A DNA stretch of 9,601 bases, taken from contig JANNWS010000142.1 in the NCBI GenBank assembly GCA_031408575.1, positions 1 through 9,601 on the forward strand. The letters run 5' to 3'. Positions within the stretch are counted from its first letter, which is position 1. Each line of letters opens with the position of its first letter. Shown here piece by piece: positions 1 through 6,107 of the stretch. The notes under the pieces are model-generated. The model was not told where the DNA came from. It searched no databases and worked only from the letters and a program-made list of their open reading frames with translations. A program made the position numbers and the translations under genes. This stretch comes from Aliitabrizicola sp031408575. GTDB taxonomy: Bacteria > Pseudomonadota > Alphaproteobacteria > Rhodobacterales > Rhodobacteraceae.

Positions 1-219
1 CTGCGCCAGATGGTCGATGCCTTTGACGCCATACATGTCGCCGGCCGCGATGGGGCTAAGGATAGTCAGATCACGGGGGTGGCCTTCGGTCGAAAACCGC
101 TCGCCAATGGCGCGCAGCACAAGGTCAGGGCAACCCAGGGCCGATGACGACGACACCGTCACGACAGCCCGGTCGGCAACGCGAGCGGCGGCATCGGCGG
201 AAGAGACGACCTTGCCCAT
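1..219 (-). CDS. Acyl-CoA:acetate/3-ketoacid CoA transferase, N-terminal part (truncated by window edge)
   Basis: An open frame of 73 codons starts at ATG 219-217 and runs off the left edge without a stop. It begins MGKVVSSADAAARVADR, then VTVSSSSALGCPD, AIGERF, GHPRDLTILSPIAAGDMYG and KGIDHLA. This matches what I know of the N-terminus of family I CoA transferases of the YdiF/COG4670 type: a short strand-turn (VTVSSSS), then LxAIGERFxxxGHPR and HPxAxGDxxGxxGxxxLA. Such enzymes move CoA between acyl-CoA and acetate or 3-ketoacids in the cytoplasm; the catalytic glutamate would lie beyond the window. The start codon overlaps the stop of the upstream oxidoreductase by one base (TGATG), which implies translational coupling in one operon. 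The substrate cannot be inferred. Family assignment is fairly confident, exact activity is not. Confidence 0.8.
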   Translation of the reverse strand, partial: MGKVVSSADAAARVADRAVVTVSSSSALGCPDLVLRAIGERFSTEGHPRDLTILSPIAAGDMYGVKGIDHLAQ

Positions 220-1217
220 CACGCCCCACCATAGTTGACGGTGGTGCGCTGGCCGCTGCGCGCAGCGTCACCCACGGCCAGCGCCACGGCTAATGATTTC
301 ACGCCGTCCATGCCGCTGGCGGCGGGGTGGCCCTGCCCCGCTGCGGCGGCTTCGAATTCGCGCACCCCAGTGGTGTAAAGATCGTGGTCGGAAAACCGCA
401 CGGACTGACGCCCCGCTGCGGTGACCAGTTCAATTTCGCCGACGGGCTTTTGCGTCATCACCCCGTGGGCAAAGATCGACCCCTCGGTGCCATGCACCTC
501 AAGACCAGAGCCTGCGAAACGATGGGTAAAGCTTTCATGCGCCATGACCATGGCACCCGACGGCAGACGCCAGACCGACATGACCGAATCCTCGACACCG
601 TCACCCATGCCGGACACGCCAGCCTGCGCGACCACATCGACCGGGTCTTCGCCGGTCAGAAAACGCACGGTATCAGCGTCGTGCACCGTGATGTCCGCAA
701 TCACACCCCCGCCATTCGGATCATTGATCCGCCAACCCCGCAGGTGCGGCGGCAGATGCACGGCATGATGCAGTCGAAGCGACAAGACCCGCCCGATCCG
801 CCCCGACGCGATCAGATCGCGGATTGCGCGGTGGCTGCCGGAACAGCGAAGGTGATGGTTGGTGGCAAAAGCCCGACCCGCCGCTTGCGCGGCTTGCACC
901 ATCTGGTGCGCTTGCGCCGTGGTCAGGGCCAACGGCTTTTCGCACAGCACATGCTTTCCCGCAGCCAGTGCTGTCATTGCCTGTGCAAAGTGCTTGTCGT
1001 TGGTAGACGAGATATAAACCGCGTCGACGTCGTCATCGGCCAGCATATCGTCCAGTGACACGCTCCACTGCGGGATCCGGTGTTCGGCGGCATAGGCTTG
1101 CGCATGGTCGCCAGTTCCGCTGACGACCCAGGCCACGCCGCCTTCCGGTTGCGCCCGAAAGGCCCTGATCATGTGTTCGGCACCGATCGTGCTGGCCCCG
1201 CACATCCCCCACTGCAT
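219..1217 (-). CDS. Gfo/Idh/MocA family NAD(P)-dependent oxidoreductase
   Basis: This 332-residue protein has the usual length and two-domain layout of the family. The N-terminal Rossmann nucleotide-binding motif is GMCGASTIG (residues 4-12). A DDMLADDDVDAVYISSTNDKH segment follows at about 56-76, then the hallmark CEKP at 92-95 with Lys94. The C-terminal domain contains GGGVIADITVHDADTVRFL (169-187) with His179, the usual position of the substrate or catalytic histidine. Family members oxidise or reduce sugars, inositols or sugar acids in the cytoplasm; the substrate here is unknown. The chosen ATG has a GGAG Shine-Dalgarno 8 bases upstream (1226-1229). It is the first gene of an operon with the CoA transferase, which points to a catabolic pathway. 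A strong promoter overlapped by a double palindrome lies directly upstream, suggesting a substrate-responsive repressor. The regulator is not in the window. Confidence 0.92.
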   Translation of the reverse strand: MQWGMCGASTIGAEHMIRAFRAQPEGGVAWVVSGTGDHAQAYAAEHRIPQWSVSLDDMLADDDVDAVYISSTNDKHFAQAMTALAAGKHVLCEKPLALTTAQAHQMVQAAQAAGRAFATNHHLRCSGSHRAIRDLIASGRIGRVLSLRLHHAVHLPPHLRGWRINDPNGGGVIADITVHDADTVRFLTGEDPVDVVAQAGVSGMGDGVEDSVMSVWRLPSGAMVMAHESFTHRFAGSGLEVHGTEGSIFAHGVMTQKPVGEIELVTAAGRQSVRFSDHDLYTTGVREFEAAAAGQGHPAASGMDGVKSLAVALAVGDAARSGQRTTVNYGGA

Positions 1218-1232
1218 TCTCGAATCTCCAAC

Positions 1233-1268
1233 TTGGATCGTTCCAATTAACTATATGGAACGATCCAA
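1233..1268. promoter_or_regulatory. Double operator: perfect 13-bp inverted repeat over the promoter
   Basis: TTGGATCGTTCCA (1233-1245) and its exact reverse complement TGGAACGATCCAA (1256-1268) flank a 10-base AT-rich spacer. Each arm is itself a near-palindrome of the form TGGAWCGWTCCA with a central CG, a shape typical of LacI-family operators. The two centres (1239.5 and 1261.5) are 22 bp apart, about two helical turns, so two dimers could bind the same face of the helix. One site lies between -35 and -10 and the other over the transcription start. The repeat is seen directly; the repressor class is inference. Confidence 0.65.
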
Positions 1269-1277
1269 AACTGTCAA
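1249..1277 (-). promoter_or_regulatory. Sigma70-type promoter of the oxidoreductase/CoA-transferase operon
   Basis: Read on the minus strand, a perfect -35 TTGACA (1277-1272) is followed after 16 bases by TATAGT (1255-1250) as the -10. The start of transcription would fall near 1243, giving a leader of about 25 bases before the ATG at 1217. Both hexamers are unusually close to consensus for a GC-rich genome. The -10 and the spacer are covered by the palindromic operator at 1233-1268, as expected for a promoter that is strong but repressed. Confidence 0.7.
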
Positions 1278-1332
1278 TCGATTTAACGGGTTCGTCAATC
1301 GACGAAGGGTGCGGCGACTGCTGGGGTCAATC
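1273..1332. repeat. Three GTCAATC direct repeats upstream of the operon promoter
   Basis: GTCAATCGA occurs at 1273-1281 and again at 1294-1302, and the shorter GTCAATC occurs at 1326-1332. The starts are 21 and 32 bp apart, close to two and three helical turns. On the minus strand they read (TC)GATTGAC, and the copy nearest the gene provides the first bases of the -35 hexamer. They may be binding sites for an activator or second regulator, or chance copies of a -35-like word. No other function is visible. Confidence 0.3.
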
Positions 1333-1340
1333 AGGGCGCT

Positions 1341-1362
1341 CTGCCGCCGCTTCAGACGGCAG
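1341..1362 (-). terminator. Weak stem-loop downstream of murI
   Basis: On the minus strand, CTGCCGTC and GGCGGCAG pair as 8 bp (one G-U) around a 6-base loop, starting 13 bases after the murI stop. No run of T follows, so this is not a canonical intrinsic terminator. It could stabilise the transcript 3' end or act with Rho. Low confidence. Confidence 0.3.
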
Positions 1363-1375
1363 CCAAATCCGCGCT

Positions 1376-2188
1376 TTACGCAGCCTCAAAGCTGATGCGG
1401 TGCTTCAGAAACTGCGTCGCCTTGTCGGACACGCGGGCCGGATCGCCGGTGGTGAGGAACTTAGTTTCTGTCCCCTGCCCGACAAACTCGGGCCGGCGCT
1501 GCAAATAATCTGCGAGCGACTCGGCGACCAGCGCAGCCTGCGAATAGACCTTAACACCCGCGCCCAAAGCCTCGATGAAAACCCCCTCCATCAGCGGGTA
1601 GTGGGTGCAGCCCAGCACCGCGGCCTGAGGGTGGGGCATACGGCGCTTCAGCGCTTCGACATGGCTCCGCACAAGCGCCTCTGCGAGCATCTCGTCGCCC
1701 GCCTCGATCGCGTCCACCACGCCGCCGCAAGGCTGCGCCTCGACATCAACACCGATGGCGCGGAAGGCAAGTTCGCGCTGGAAGGCACGCGACGACACGG
1801 TGGCAGGGGTCGCAAACAGGGCGACGTGTTTGACGGCGACCTCGCGCGGCGGGGAATTGTCGCCCCACTGGCGTTCGGTCAGCGCCTCGATCAGCGGCAC
1901 GAAAACGCCAAGCACGCGCTTGTTCGGTGGCACCCAGCTTTCCTGCATGCGCTTCAATGCCGCGGCCGAGGCGGTGTTGCAGGCAAGGACAACCAGATCG
2001 CAGCCTTCGTCCCAGAGCCGTTCGACGCCGACGCATGTCAACGCGAAGATGTCGTCAGGAGTCCGGGTGCCGTAGGGTGTGTTGGCGTTGTCGCCGTAAT
2101 AAACGAACGGAATTTGCGGAAGGCGTCTCGTCAGCGCCTGATGGACGGTAAGGCCACCAAGGCCGCTATCGAAAACGCCTACTGCCAT
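1376..2188 (-). CDS. murI: Glutamate racemase
   Basis: MurI interconverts L- and D-glutamate in the cytoplasm and supplies D-glutamate for the peptidoglycan stem peptide. The 270-residue product begins MAVGVFDSGLGGLTV, with the substrate-binding DSG at 7-9. It continues with YYGDNANTPYGTR (30-42), ACNTAS with the first catalytic cysteine Cys70, and GCTHYP with the second catalytic cysteine Cys194 and His196. All expected catalytic elements are present and the length is normal. I chose the ATG at 2188 because the family core starts there and AGGG lies 8 bases upstream. An in-frame ATG at 2269 would add 27 unconserved residues and overlap the upstream acyltransferase gene by 44 bases. It is 37 bases downstream of that gene on the same strand, so the two are probably co-transcribed, linking lipid acylation and wall synthesis as housekeeping functions. 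Confidence 0.95.
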   Translation of the reverse strand: MAVGVFDSGLGGLTVHQALTRRLPQIPFVYYGDNANTPYGTRTPDDIFALTCVGVERLWDEGCDLVVLACNTASAAALKRMQESWVPPNKRVLGVFVPLIEALTERQWGDNSPPREVAVKHVALFATPATVSSRAFQRELAFRAIGVDVEAQPCGGVVDAIEAGDEMLAEALVRSHVEALKRRMPHPQAAVLGCTHYPLMEGVFIEALGAGVKVYSQAALVAESLADYLQRRPEFVGQGTETKFLTTGDPARVSDKATQFLKHRISFEAA

Positions 2189-2225
2189 TGCCCCTGCCCT
2201 TTTGCCGGGCCTGACTGCGACCCCG

Positions 2226-3104
2226 TTACTGCGCGCGGTATTTATCTTCGAATTCGTAGCCGTAGTCATAGGACTTCAGCGGATCGGGGGAAAGGGCGTA
2301 GGTGGCGTGACGCAGATACTCCATCATCGCCTTGGGGTCTGATTTAAGCCGGGCAAGATCGGTAGAGGGCAACGGCTCGCCCACCACGATCCGGACCGGC
2401 TCGTCAATGCGCGATCGGAATTCCTTGATCAACAGGCCGAGGCGCAGGTTCGAATGCAGGTGACTTGCCAGTTGGAACAGGCGCGAGTTGTGACCATGAA
2501 AGAAGATCGGCACGACAGTGGCGTTCGATTTGGCAATCATCCGGGCGGTGAAGTTGCGCCAGCCGGGGTCCATCGGGTGCGAGAACGGCTTGGCGGCGGT
2601 TGACACGGTGCCACCGGGAAAAACCCCGATGGCCCCGCCGTCGGCAAGGTATTTCAGCGATGTGGCGCGGGTTTCGATGTTGAGCTTGATCGCCTCTTTC
2701 GTCTCGTCGAACGAGATCGGGAGCAACACCTTGTTCAGCTCTTCGGCGCGGCGAAAAACCGAATTGGCAAGGATGCGGAAATCGCCGCGCACCTTGTCCA
2801 GCAGGTGGCCCATCATCAGGCCATCGAGAATGCCGTAGGGATGGTTGGAGATCACGATGAGCGGCCCGTTGGCCGGAATGTGGCCCAGCGAGCCGCCGAT
2901 CACATCAAGGCTGAGGCCGTAGCGTTCAACGATGACATCCCAGAATGACCGGCCGCTGGCCACGTCATGCTCATACCCTTCGGCGCGGCGGATCAGCGAT
3001 AGGCGTCCGGTGGCGTTTTCCAGCACGCGGATCAGGGCGCGGCCCGAGGCCGAGCGCGCCGATGTGGCATAACTGATATCGCGCGTGACCTGACTTTTCC
3101 CCAT
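2226..3104 (-). CDS. Lysophospholipid/1-acylglycerol-phosphate acyltransferase family protein (COG3176-like)
   Basis: This 292-residue protein resembles PlsC-fold acyltransferases, which transfer acyl groups from acyl-ACP or acyl-CoA to a lysolipid at the inner membrane. The catalytic block is VISNHPYGILDG, with His88 and Asp94. Block III is GVFPGGTVST (161-169). It is followed by VVPIFFHGHNSRLF and LRLGLLIKEF, which I associate with the COG3176 'hemolysin'/ornithine-lipid-like group. The spacing is H-X5-D, as in that group, rather than the H-X4-D of classical PlsC. No strong membrane anchor or signal peptide is seen. The start at 3104 is preferred over an in-frame ATG at 3260: the longer version adds 52 Cys/Trp-rich, non-family residues across the regulatory region. 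A G-run (3114-3119) lies 9 bases upstream. The substrate could be lysophosphatidate or an amino-acid-linked lipid; this cannot be decided from the sequence. Confidence 0.85.
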   Translation of the reverse strand: MGKSQVTRDISYATSARSASGRALIRVLENATGRLSLIRRAEGYEHDVASGRSFWDVIVERYGLSLDVIGGSLGHIPANGPLIVISNHPYGILDGLMMGHLLDKVRGDFRILANSVFRRAEELNKVLLPISFDETKEAIKLNIETRATSLKYLADGGAIGVFPGGTVSTAAKPFSHPMDPGWRNFTARMIAKSNATVVPIFFHGHNSRLFQLASHLHSNLRLGLLIKEFRSRIDEPVRIVVGEPLPSTDLARLKSDPKAMMEYLRHATYALSPDPLKSYDYGYEFEDKYRAQ

Positions 3105-3134
3105 ATGCGAGCGCCCCCCGGTACATTCGATTAC

Positions 3135-3146
3135 TTTACCCGTAAA
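3135..3146. promoter_or_regulatory. Palindrome TTTACCCGTAAA upstream of the acyltransferase gene
   Basis: Two perfect 5-bp arms (TTTAC/GTAAA) flank two central bases, 30 bases upstream of the acyltransferase start in the divergent intergenic region. It could be a small operator. It matches no motif I can name with confidence, and no convincing -35/-10 pair was found around it. Confidence 0.25.
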
Positions 3147-3282
3147 CGCTGAGTCTGACCAGAAAAGATGACGGCTCGGTGACGATCTGACTGCGGATAC
3201 GGCGGGATGACACCAAAGCGGCACAGGGCCAATGCATTTCAAGCCATGTTTGCATTGCAACGCTGCTATGCCGTGCGTAAGT

Positions 3283-3302
3283 GAATGCGGATTGCCGTAT
3301 TC
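3283..3302. promoter_or_regulatory. 20-bp near-perfect palindrome just upstream of lysR
   Basis: GAATGCGG and CCGTATTC are inverted arms matching at 7 of 8 positions around a 4-base centre (ATTG), ending 20 bases before the lysR start codon. LysR-type regulators commonly bind dyads next to their own gene to autoregulate, so this is a candidate autoregulatory site. It is an even-length dyad, however, and not the classical T-N11-A box. A shorter dyad, TTGCATTGCAA, lies at 3250-3260. Confidence 0.35.
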
Positions 3303-3322
3303 CTACAGCACAGAGTGACGCG

Positions 3323-4216
3323 ATGGACTGGGACAAGTTACGGATTTTTCATGCTGTGGCCGATGCCGGCAGTCTGACCCATGCAGGCGAGGTGGTGCAC
3401 CTGTCGCAATCGGCGGTCAGCCGCCAGATCCGGGCGCTGGAGGAAAGCCTGAACACCACGCTGTTCCACCGCCATGCGCGGGGGCTGATCCTGACAGAGC
3501 AGGGTGAATTGCTGTTTGATGCGACGCAGGCGATGGTCAAGCGGCTGGATGCCGCCGCCGCCCGCATCCGCGACAGCGAGGACGAGGTATTCGGCGAGTT
3601 GCGGGTGACGACCACTACGGGTTTCGGCACCTTGTGGCTGGCCCCCCGGCTGACCAAGCTTTACGAGAAATATCCCTCGCTGAAGATCGACCTGATGCTG
3701 GAAGAGCGGGTGCTGGACCTGCCAATGCGCGAGGCCGATGTCGCGATCCGGATGAAAGAGCCGTCGCAGGCCGACCTGATCCGCAAGCGTCTTATGAACA
3801 TCCGGATGCGGCTTTATGCATCCCCGGCCTATCTGGAGAAATCCGGCGCGCCCGAGCGCCCCGAAGATTTAAGCCAGCACCGCCTGATCAGTCAGCACCC
3901 CGGCACGCCACAGGTGGCGGCGGGCGCCAGCCTTGTGCAGGATCTGATGCGCAACGACATCCCGTCCACGCTGACGGTGAACAACTATTTCGGGGTGTTG
4001 CAGGCGGTGCTGAACGATCTTGGGATCGGGGTTTTGCCGGATTATCTGACCGAAGATTTCCCTGACCTGGTGCATGTCCTGCCCGAAGTGGAATCGGGGG
4101 ACGTGCCGGTGTTTCTGGCCTATCCCGAAGAGTTGCGCCATTCCAAGCGGGTCGCTGCCTTCCGCGAATTCGTCACGGAAGAGATTTTTGCTTATCGAAA
4201 ACGCAAGCAGGGCTGA
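3323..4216 (+). CDS. LysR family transcriptional regulator
   Basis: This 297-residue protein is a typical LysR regulator. The N-terminal winged helix-turn-helix (residues 1-60) reads MDWDKLRIFHAVADAGSLT, then HLSQSAVSRQIRALE and LFHRHARGLILTEQG. A linker helix follows at about 62-90. From about 91 comes the periplasmic-binding-protein-like effector domain, containing LRVTTTTGFGTLWLAPRL and LDLPMREADVAIRM. The ATG at 3323 is preferred because the family starts there and AGAG lies 7 bases upstream; an in-frame ATG at 3281 would add 14 residues running through the upstream palindrome. It is divergent from the acyltransferase gene, so that gene is one possible target, but the long (218-base) spacing makes this uncertain. 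The effector is unknown. The sequence looks like a conserved Rhodobacterales regulator, but I cannot name the orthologue. Confidence 0.93.
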   Translation: MDWDKLRIFHAVADAGSLTHAGEVVHLSQSAVSRQIRALEESLNTTLFHRHARGLILTEQGELLFDATQAMVKRLDAAAARIRDSEDEVFGELRVTTTTGFGTLWLAPRLTKLYEKYPSLKIDLMLEERVLDLPMREADVAIRMKEPSQADLIRKRLMNIRMRLYASPAYLEKSGAPERPEDLSQHRLISQHPGTPQVAAGASLVQDLMRNDIPSTLTVNNYFGVLQAVLNDLGIGVLPDYLTEDFPDLVHVLPEVESGDVPVFLAYPEELRHSKRVAAFREFVTEEIFAYRKRKQG

Positions 4217-4295
4217 CGCTTTTTGTGGGTAAAGACCTGCAACCTGTGGCAGAGATAGCGCAAACAGAAGCCATGCATCAACGGCATAGCGGCCA

Positions 4296-4312
4296 TGACC
4301 CGGTTTGGGTCA
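4296..4312 (+). other. Perfect 6-bp hairpin in the lysR 3' region
   Basis: TGACCC and GGGTCA pair fully around a 5-base GGTTT loop, 80 bases after the lysR stop. No T-run follows, so it is not a standard terminator. It may protect the lysR mRNA 3' end or lie just upstream of a small RNA gene. A 10-bp perfect palindrome ACTGATCAGT follows at 4325-4334. Confidence 0.35.
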
Positions 4313-4319
4313 CTTCTGA

Positions 4320-4438
4320 CTTGAACTGATCAGTGCAGCCGCCTACTTCGTCTTATGAAGGTGGCAATTGAGATTTCTTTTGTTGCTTTCATACCTCCCT
4401 GTTGGACTTAGGCCGAGCTTTTGCTCGGCCTTTTTTTT
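4320..4438 (+). ncRNA. Candidate Hfq-type small regulatory RNA (or lysR 3'UTR-derived RNA)
   Basis: The 228 bases between lysR and the sigma factor gene hold no convincing protein gene, but end in a strong plus-strand terminator far from the lysR stop. Upstream of the terminator lies a U-rich, little-structured stretch (4371-4393) and ACCTCCCTG (4393-4401), which is complementary to Shine-Dalgarno sequences. Before that is a stem-loop: 4338-4342 pairs with 4361-4365 and 4346-4349 with 4357-4360. Stem-loop, single-stranded anti-SD seed, then GC-rich terminator with U8 is the usual build of trans-acting Hfq-dependent RNAs. A weak promoter TTGAAC-N17-TACTTC (4321-4349) would start transcription near 4356 and give an RNA of about 83 bases. 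An RNA processed from the lysR transcript is equally possible. The 5' end is uncertain. Confidence 0.4.
4410..4438 (+). terminator. Strong Rho-independent terminator
   Basis: A perfect 9-bp stem (AGGCCGAGC with GCTCGGCCT) closes a 4-base TTTT loop and runs into eight consecutive T's (4431-4438). The T-run is only on the plus strand, so it ends transcription coming from lysR or from the candidate small RNA. It sits 7 bases from the stop of the convergent sigma factor gene, and the hairpin may also slow transcription from that side. Confidence 0.9.
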
Positions 4439-4444
4439 GCTGTT

Positions 4445-5710
4445 TCAGCTTTTCGTGCTGTCTGCTCGTGATTTGAACAGGCTGGCCCGACGTCTGCCAA
4501 GAAACGCAGCATCGGCGGAAGTCGCGGCCATGGCGATCGCGCGCTCGAATGCCTTGGCCGAATCGGTGTATTGCCCTTCCCGGCACAGCAGGTCTGCGCG
4601 CGCCGCATGGAACGGCTGGTAGTCGTCCAGCACGACTGCCAATGCCTCGATCTCGCGCAGGGCAGCGCTTTGATGTCCGGCTTCTGCCAGGGCGACTGCG
4701 CGGTTCAGACAGACCACAGGGGATCGCTCCATCTGCAGCAGGCGGTCATAAAGCAGCACGATCTGGTGCCAGTCGGTTTCGCCCACGGCGGCGTTGACAT
4801 GCAGGGCTGCGATGGCCGCCTTGATCTGAAACGGGCCCGCAGTGCGACGCGCCACGGCGCGGTCGAGAATGTCGGTGCCTTCGACAAGCTGGGCTGTATC
4901 CCAAAAAGTGTGGTCTTGCGCCTCAAGCGGGACGACACCACCGTTGGGACCAAGCCGGGCGGCACGGCGTGCATGGGTCAGCAGCATCAGGGCAAGCAGA
5001 CCTTCGATCTCGGCCTCGCCGGGTCGCAGATGATCGACAAGACGGGCCAGAAAGATCGCCTCTTCGCACAGGGCGGCGCGCAGCGGCACCTCGCCAGCGC
5101 TGGCGGAATATCCTTCGTTGAAGATGAGGTAGATCACGGTCAGCACCGATTCCAGCCGCTCGGCCCACAGTTCTGGCCCCGGAATGGCAAAGGGGATGCC
5201 AGCCGCCGCGATCTTGGCCTTGGCACGCGACAGGCGCTGACCCATCGCGGTGTCAGTATCCAGAAAGGCGCGGGCAATCTCGGGGGTGGTCAGCCCGCCA
5301 AGGGTTCGCAGGGTCAGGGCAACGCGGGTTTTCGGCTCCAGCGCGGGATGGCAACAGGAGAAGATCAGGCGCAACCGGTCATCGGGGATCAGGTCAGGGT
5401 CGGTTTCGGCCGCTTCATCGACGGCAAGGCGGGCAAGATCGGCGGCCTTGCGGGTGTCGCGCGCGCTGCCGCGCAACCGGTCGATGGCCTTGCGAAGGGC
5501 GACCCGCAACAGCCAGCCTTGGGGTGACGCGGGCAAGCCTGACCGCCCCCAATGCACAAGGGCCGACATTGCGGCCTCTTGCAGGGCCTCTTCGGCCAGT
5601 TGGAAATCGCGCAGGCGCGCGATCAGGGCGGCGATCAGCCGCCCCCGGTCGTCACGCATCACCGCGTCAAGCGCGCGGGCGACGGCTTCGGCCTGCGGGG
5701 CGGCCGTCAT
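4445..5710 (-). CDS. ECF42-type RNA polymerase sigma factor with C-terminal TPR-like domain
   Basis: At 421 residues this is about twice the length of an ordinary ECF sigma factor, as expected for the ECF42 group (DUF6596). Region 2 spans about 10-82, including LRDFQLAEEALQEA and PQGWLLRVALRKAIDRLR. The group signature DDRLRLIFSCCHPAL is at 110-124. The region 4 helix-turn-helix is at about 137-168 (LGGLTTPEIARAF, RLSRAKAKI). The long C-terminal extension carries YLIFNEGYSAS (194-204), GPFQIKAAIAALH (292-304), TDWHQIVLLYDRL (312-324), SPVVCLNRAVALAEAG (330-345) and a closing TPR-like repeat. ECF42 proteins have no classical anti-sigma factor; the extension is thought to control or help activity. 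It starts 3 bases after the stop of the DGPF/YCII gene, the conserved partner of this group, and is the last gene of the operon. A promoter fitting its own specificity lies upstream of the operon. Confidence 0.93.
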   Translation of the reverse strand: MTAAPQAEAVARALDAVMRDDRGRLIAALIARLRDFQLAEEALQEAAMSALVHWGRSGLPASPQGWLLRVALRKAIDRLRGSARDTRKAADLARLAVDEAAETDPDLIPDDRLRLIFSCCHPALEPKTRVALTLRTLGGLTTPEIARAFLDTDTAMGQRLSRAKAKIAAAGIPFAIPGPELWAERLESVLTVIYLIFNEGYSASAGEVPLRAALCEEAIFLARLVDHLRPGEAEIEGLLALMLLTHARRAARLGPNGGVVPLEAQDHTFWDTAQLVEGTDILDRAVARRTAGPFQIKAAIAALHVNAAVGETDWHQIVLLYDRLLQMERSPVVCLNRAVALAEAGHQSAALREIEALAVVLDDYQPFHAARADLLCREGQYTDSAKAFERAIAMAATSADAAFLGRRRASLFKSRADSTKS

Positions 5711-5713
5711 GGA

Positions 5714-6076
5714 TCAGCCCTGATCCGGGTTATAGTCCATTAGCGGGCGCACCTCGATCGTGCCGTAAAGCGCCGTTGGGATCATCGCGGCATAGCGCAG
5801 GGCGGCGTCAAGATCGGCTACCTCGATCACATAGTAGCCGCCCAGCCGTTCCTTGGTTTCGGCAAAGGGGCCGTCCATGGTTTCGGCTTTTCCGCCGCGC
5901 AGACGCAGCGAGGTGGCGGTTTCAACGTCTTGCAGCCCTTCGCCGGACCATTTGACGCCGTCGCCTGTCATTCTTTCATTGAAAGCCCCGTACCCGGCCA
6001 TCATTTGTCCGAATTCGGGCGTGCCGTAGGCGGGTGCAAGGGCGTCGTCACCATAGATCAGCAACATGTATTTCAT
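5714..6076 (-). CDS. YCII/DGPF domain protein, ECF42 partner
   Basis: The 120-residue protein begins MKYMLLIYGDD and carries MDGPFAETKE (67-76), then GGYYVIEVADLDAALRYA and IEVRPLMDY. This is the DGPF signature of the YCII-related family, a small cytoplasmic alpha/beta barrel-like fold of unknown biochemical role. Genes of this family sit next to ECF42 sigma factors across many phyla and are regarded as their targets or partners. The ATG has GGAGA about 9 bases upstream. The stop is 3 bases before the sigma factor start, indicating tight co-expression. The MAPEG gene ends 31 bases upstream. No signal peptide or membrane segment is seen. Confidence 0.9.
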   Translation of the reverse strand: MKYMLLIYGDDALAPAYGTPEFGQMMAGYGAFNERMTGDGVKWSGEGLQDVETATSLRLRGGKAETMDGPFAETKERLGGYYVIEVADLDAALRYAAMIPTALYGTIEVRPLMDYNPDQG

Positions 6077-6107
6077 AATCGTCTCTCCTTGGAATTGGGC
6101 TCGAGGG

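Noticed and set aside
327..1058. Long plus-strand frame opposite the oxidoreductase gene
   Set aside because: It is antisense to a clearly conserved Gfo/Idh/MocA protein, has an Arg/His/Pro-rich composition typical of GC-rich shadow frames, and has no recognisable domain.
1400..2347. 315-codon plus-strand frame opposite murI
   Set aside because: It lies opposite all murI catalytic motifs and the end of the acyltransferase gene; it has low-complexity shadow composition and no ribosome binding site of note.
4273..4329. 18-codon frame (MHQRHSGHDPVWVTSDLN) in the lysR 3' region
   Set aside because: No Shine-Dalgarno precedes it, it crosses the TGACCC/GGGTCA hairpin, and its composition is not suggestive; it is expected by chance in 200 bases.
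4571..5527. 318-codon plus-strand frame opposite the sigma factor gene
   Set aside because: The minus-strand ECF42 protein is full-length with all family motifs; the plus frame has no domain and is rich in Gly/Gln/Arg, as expected of an antisense shadow.
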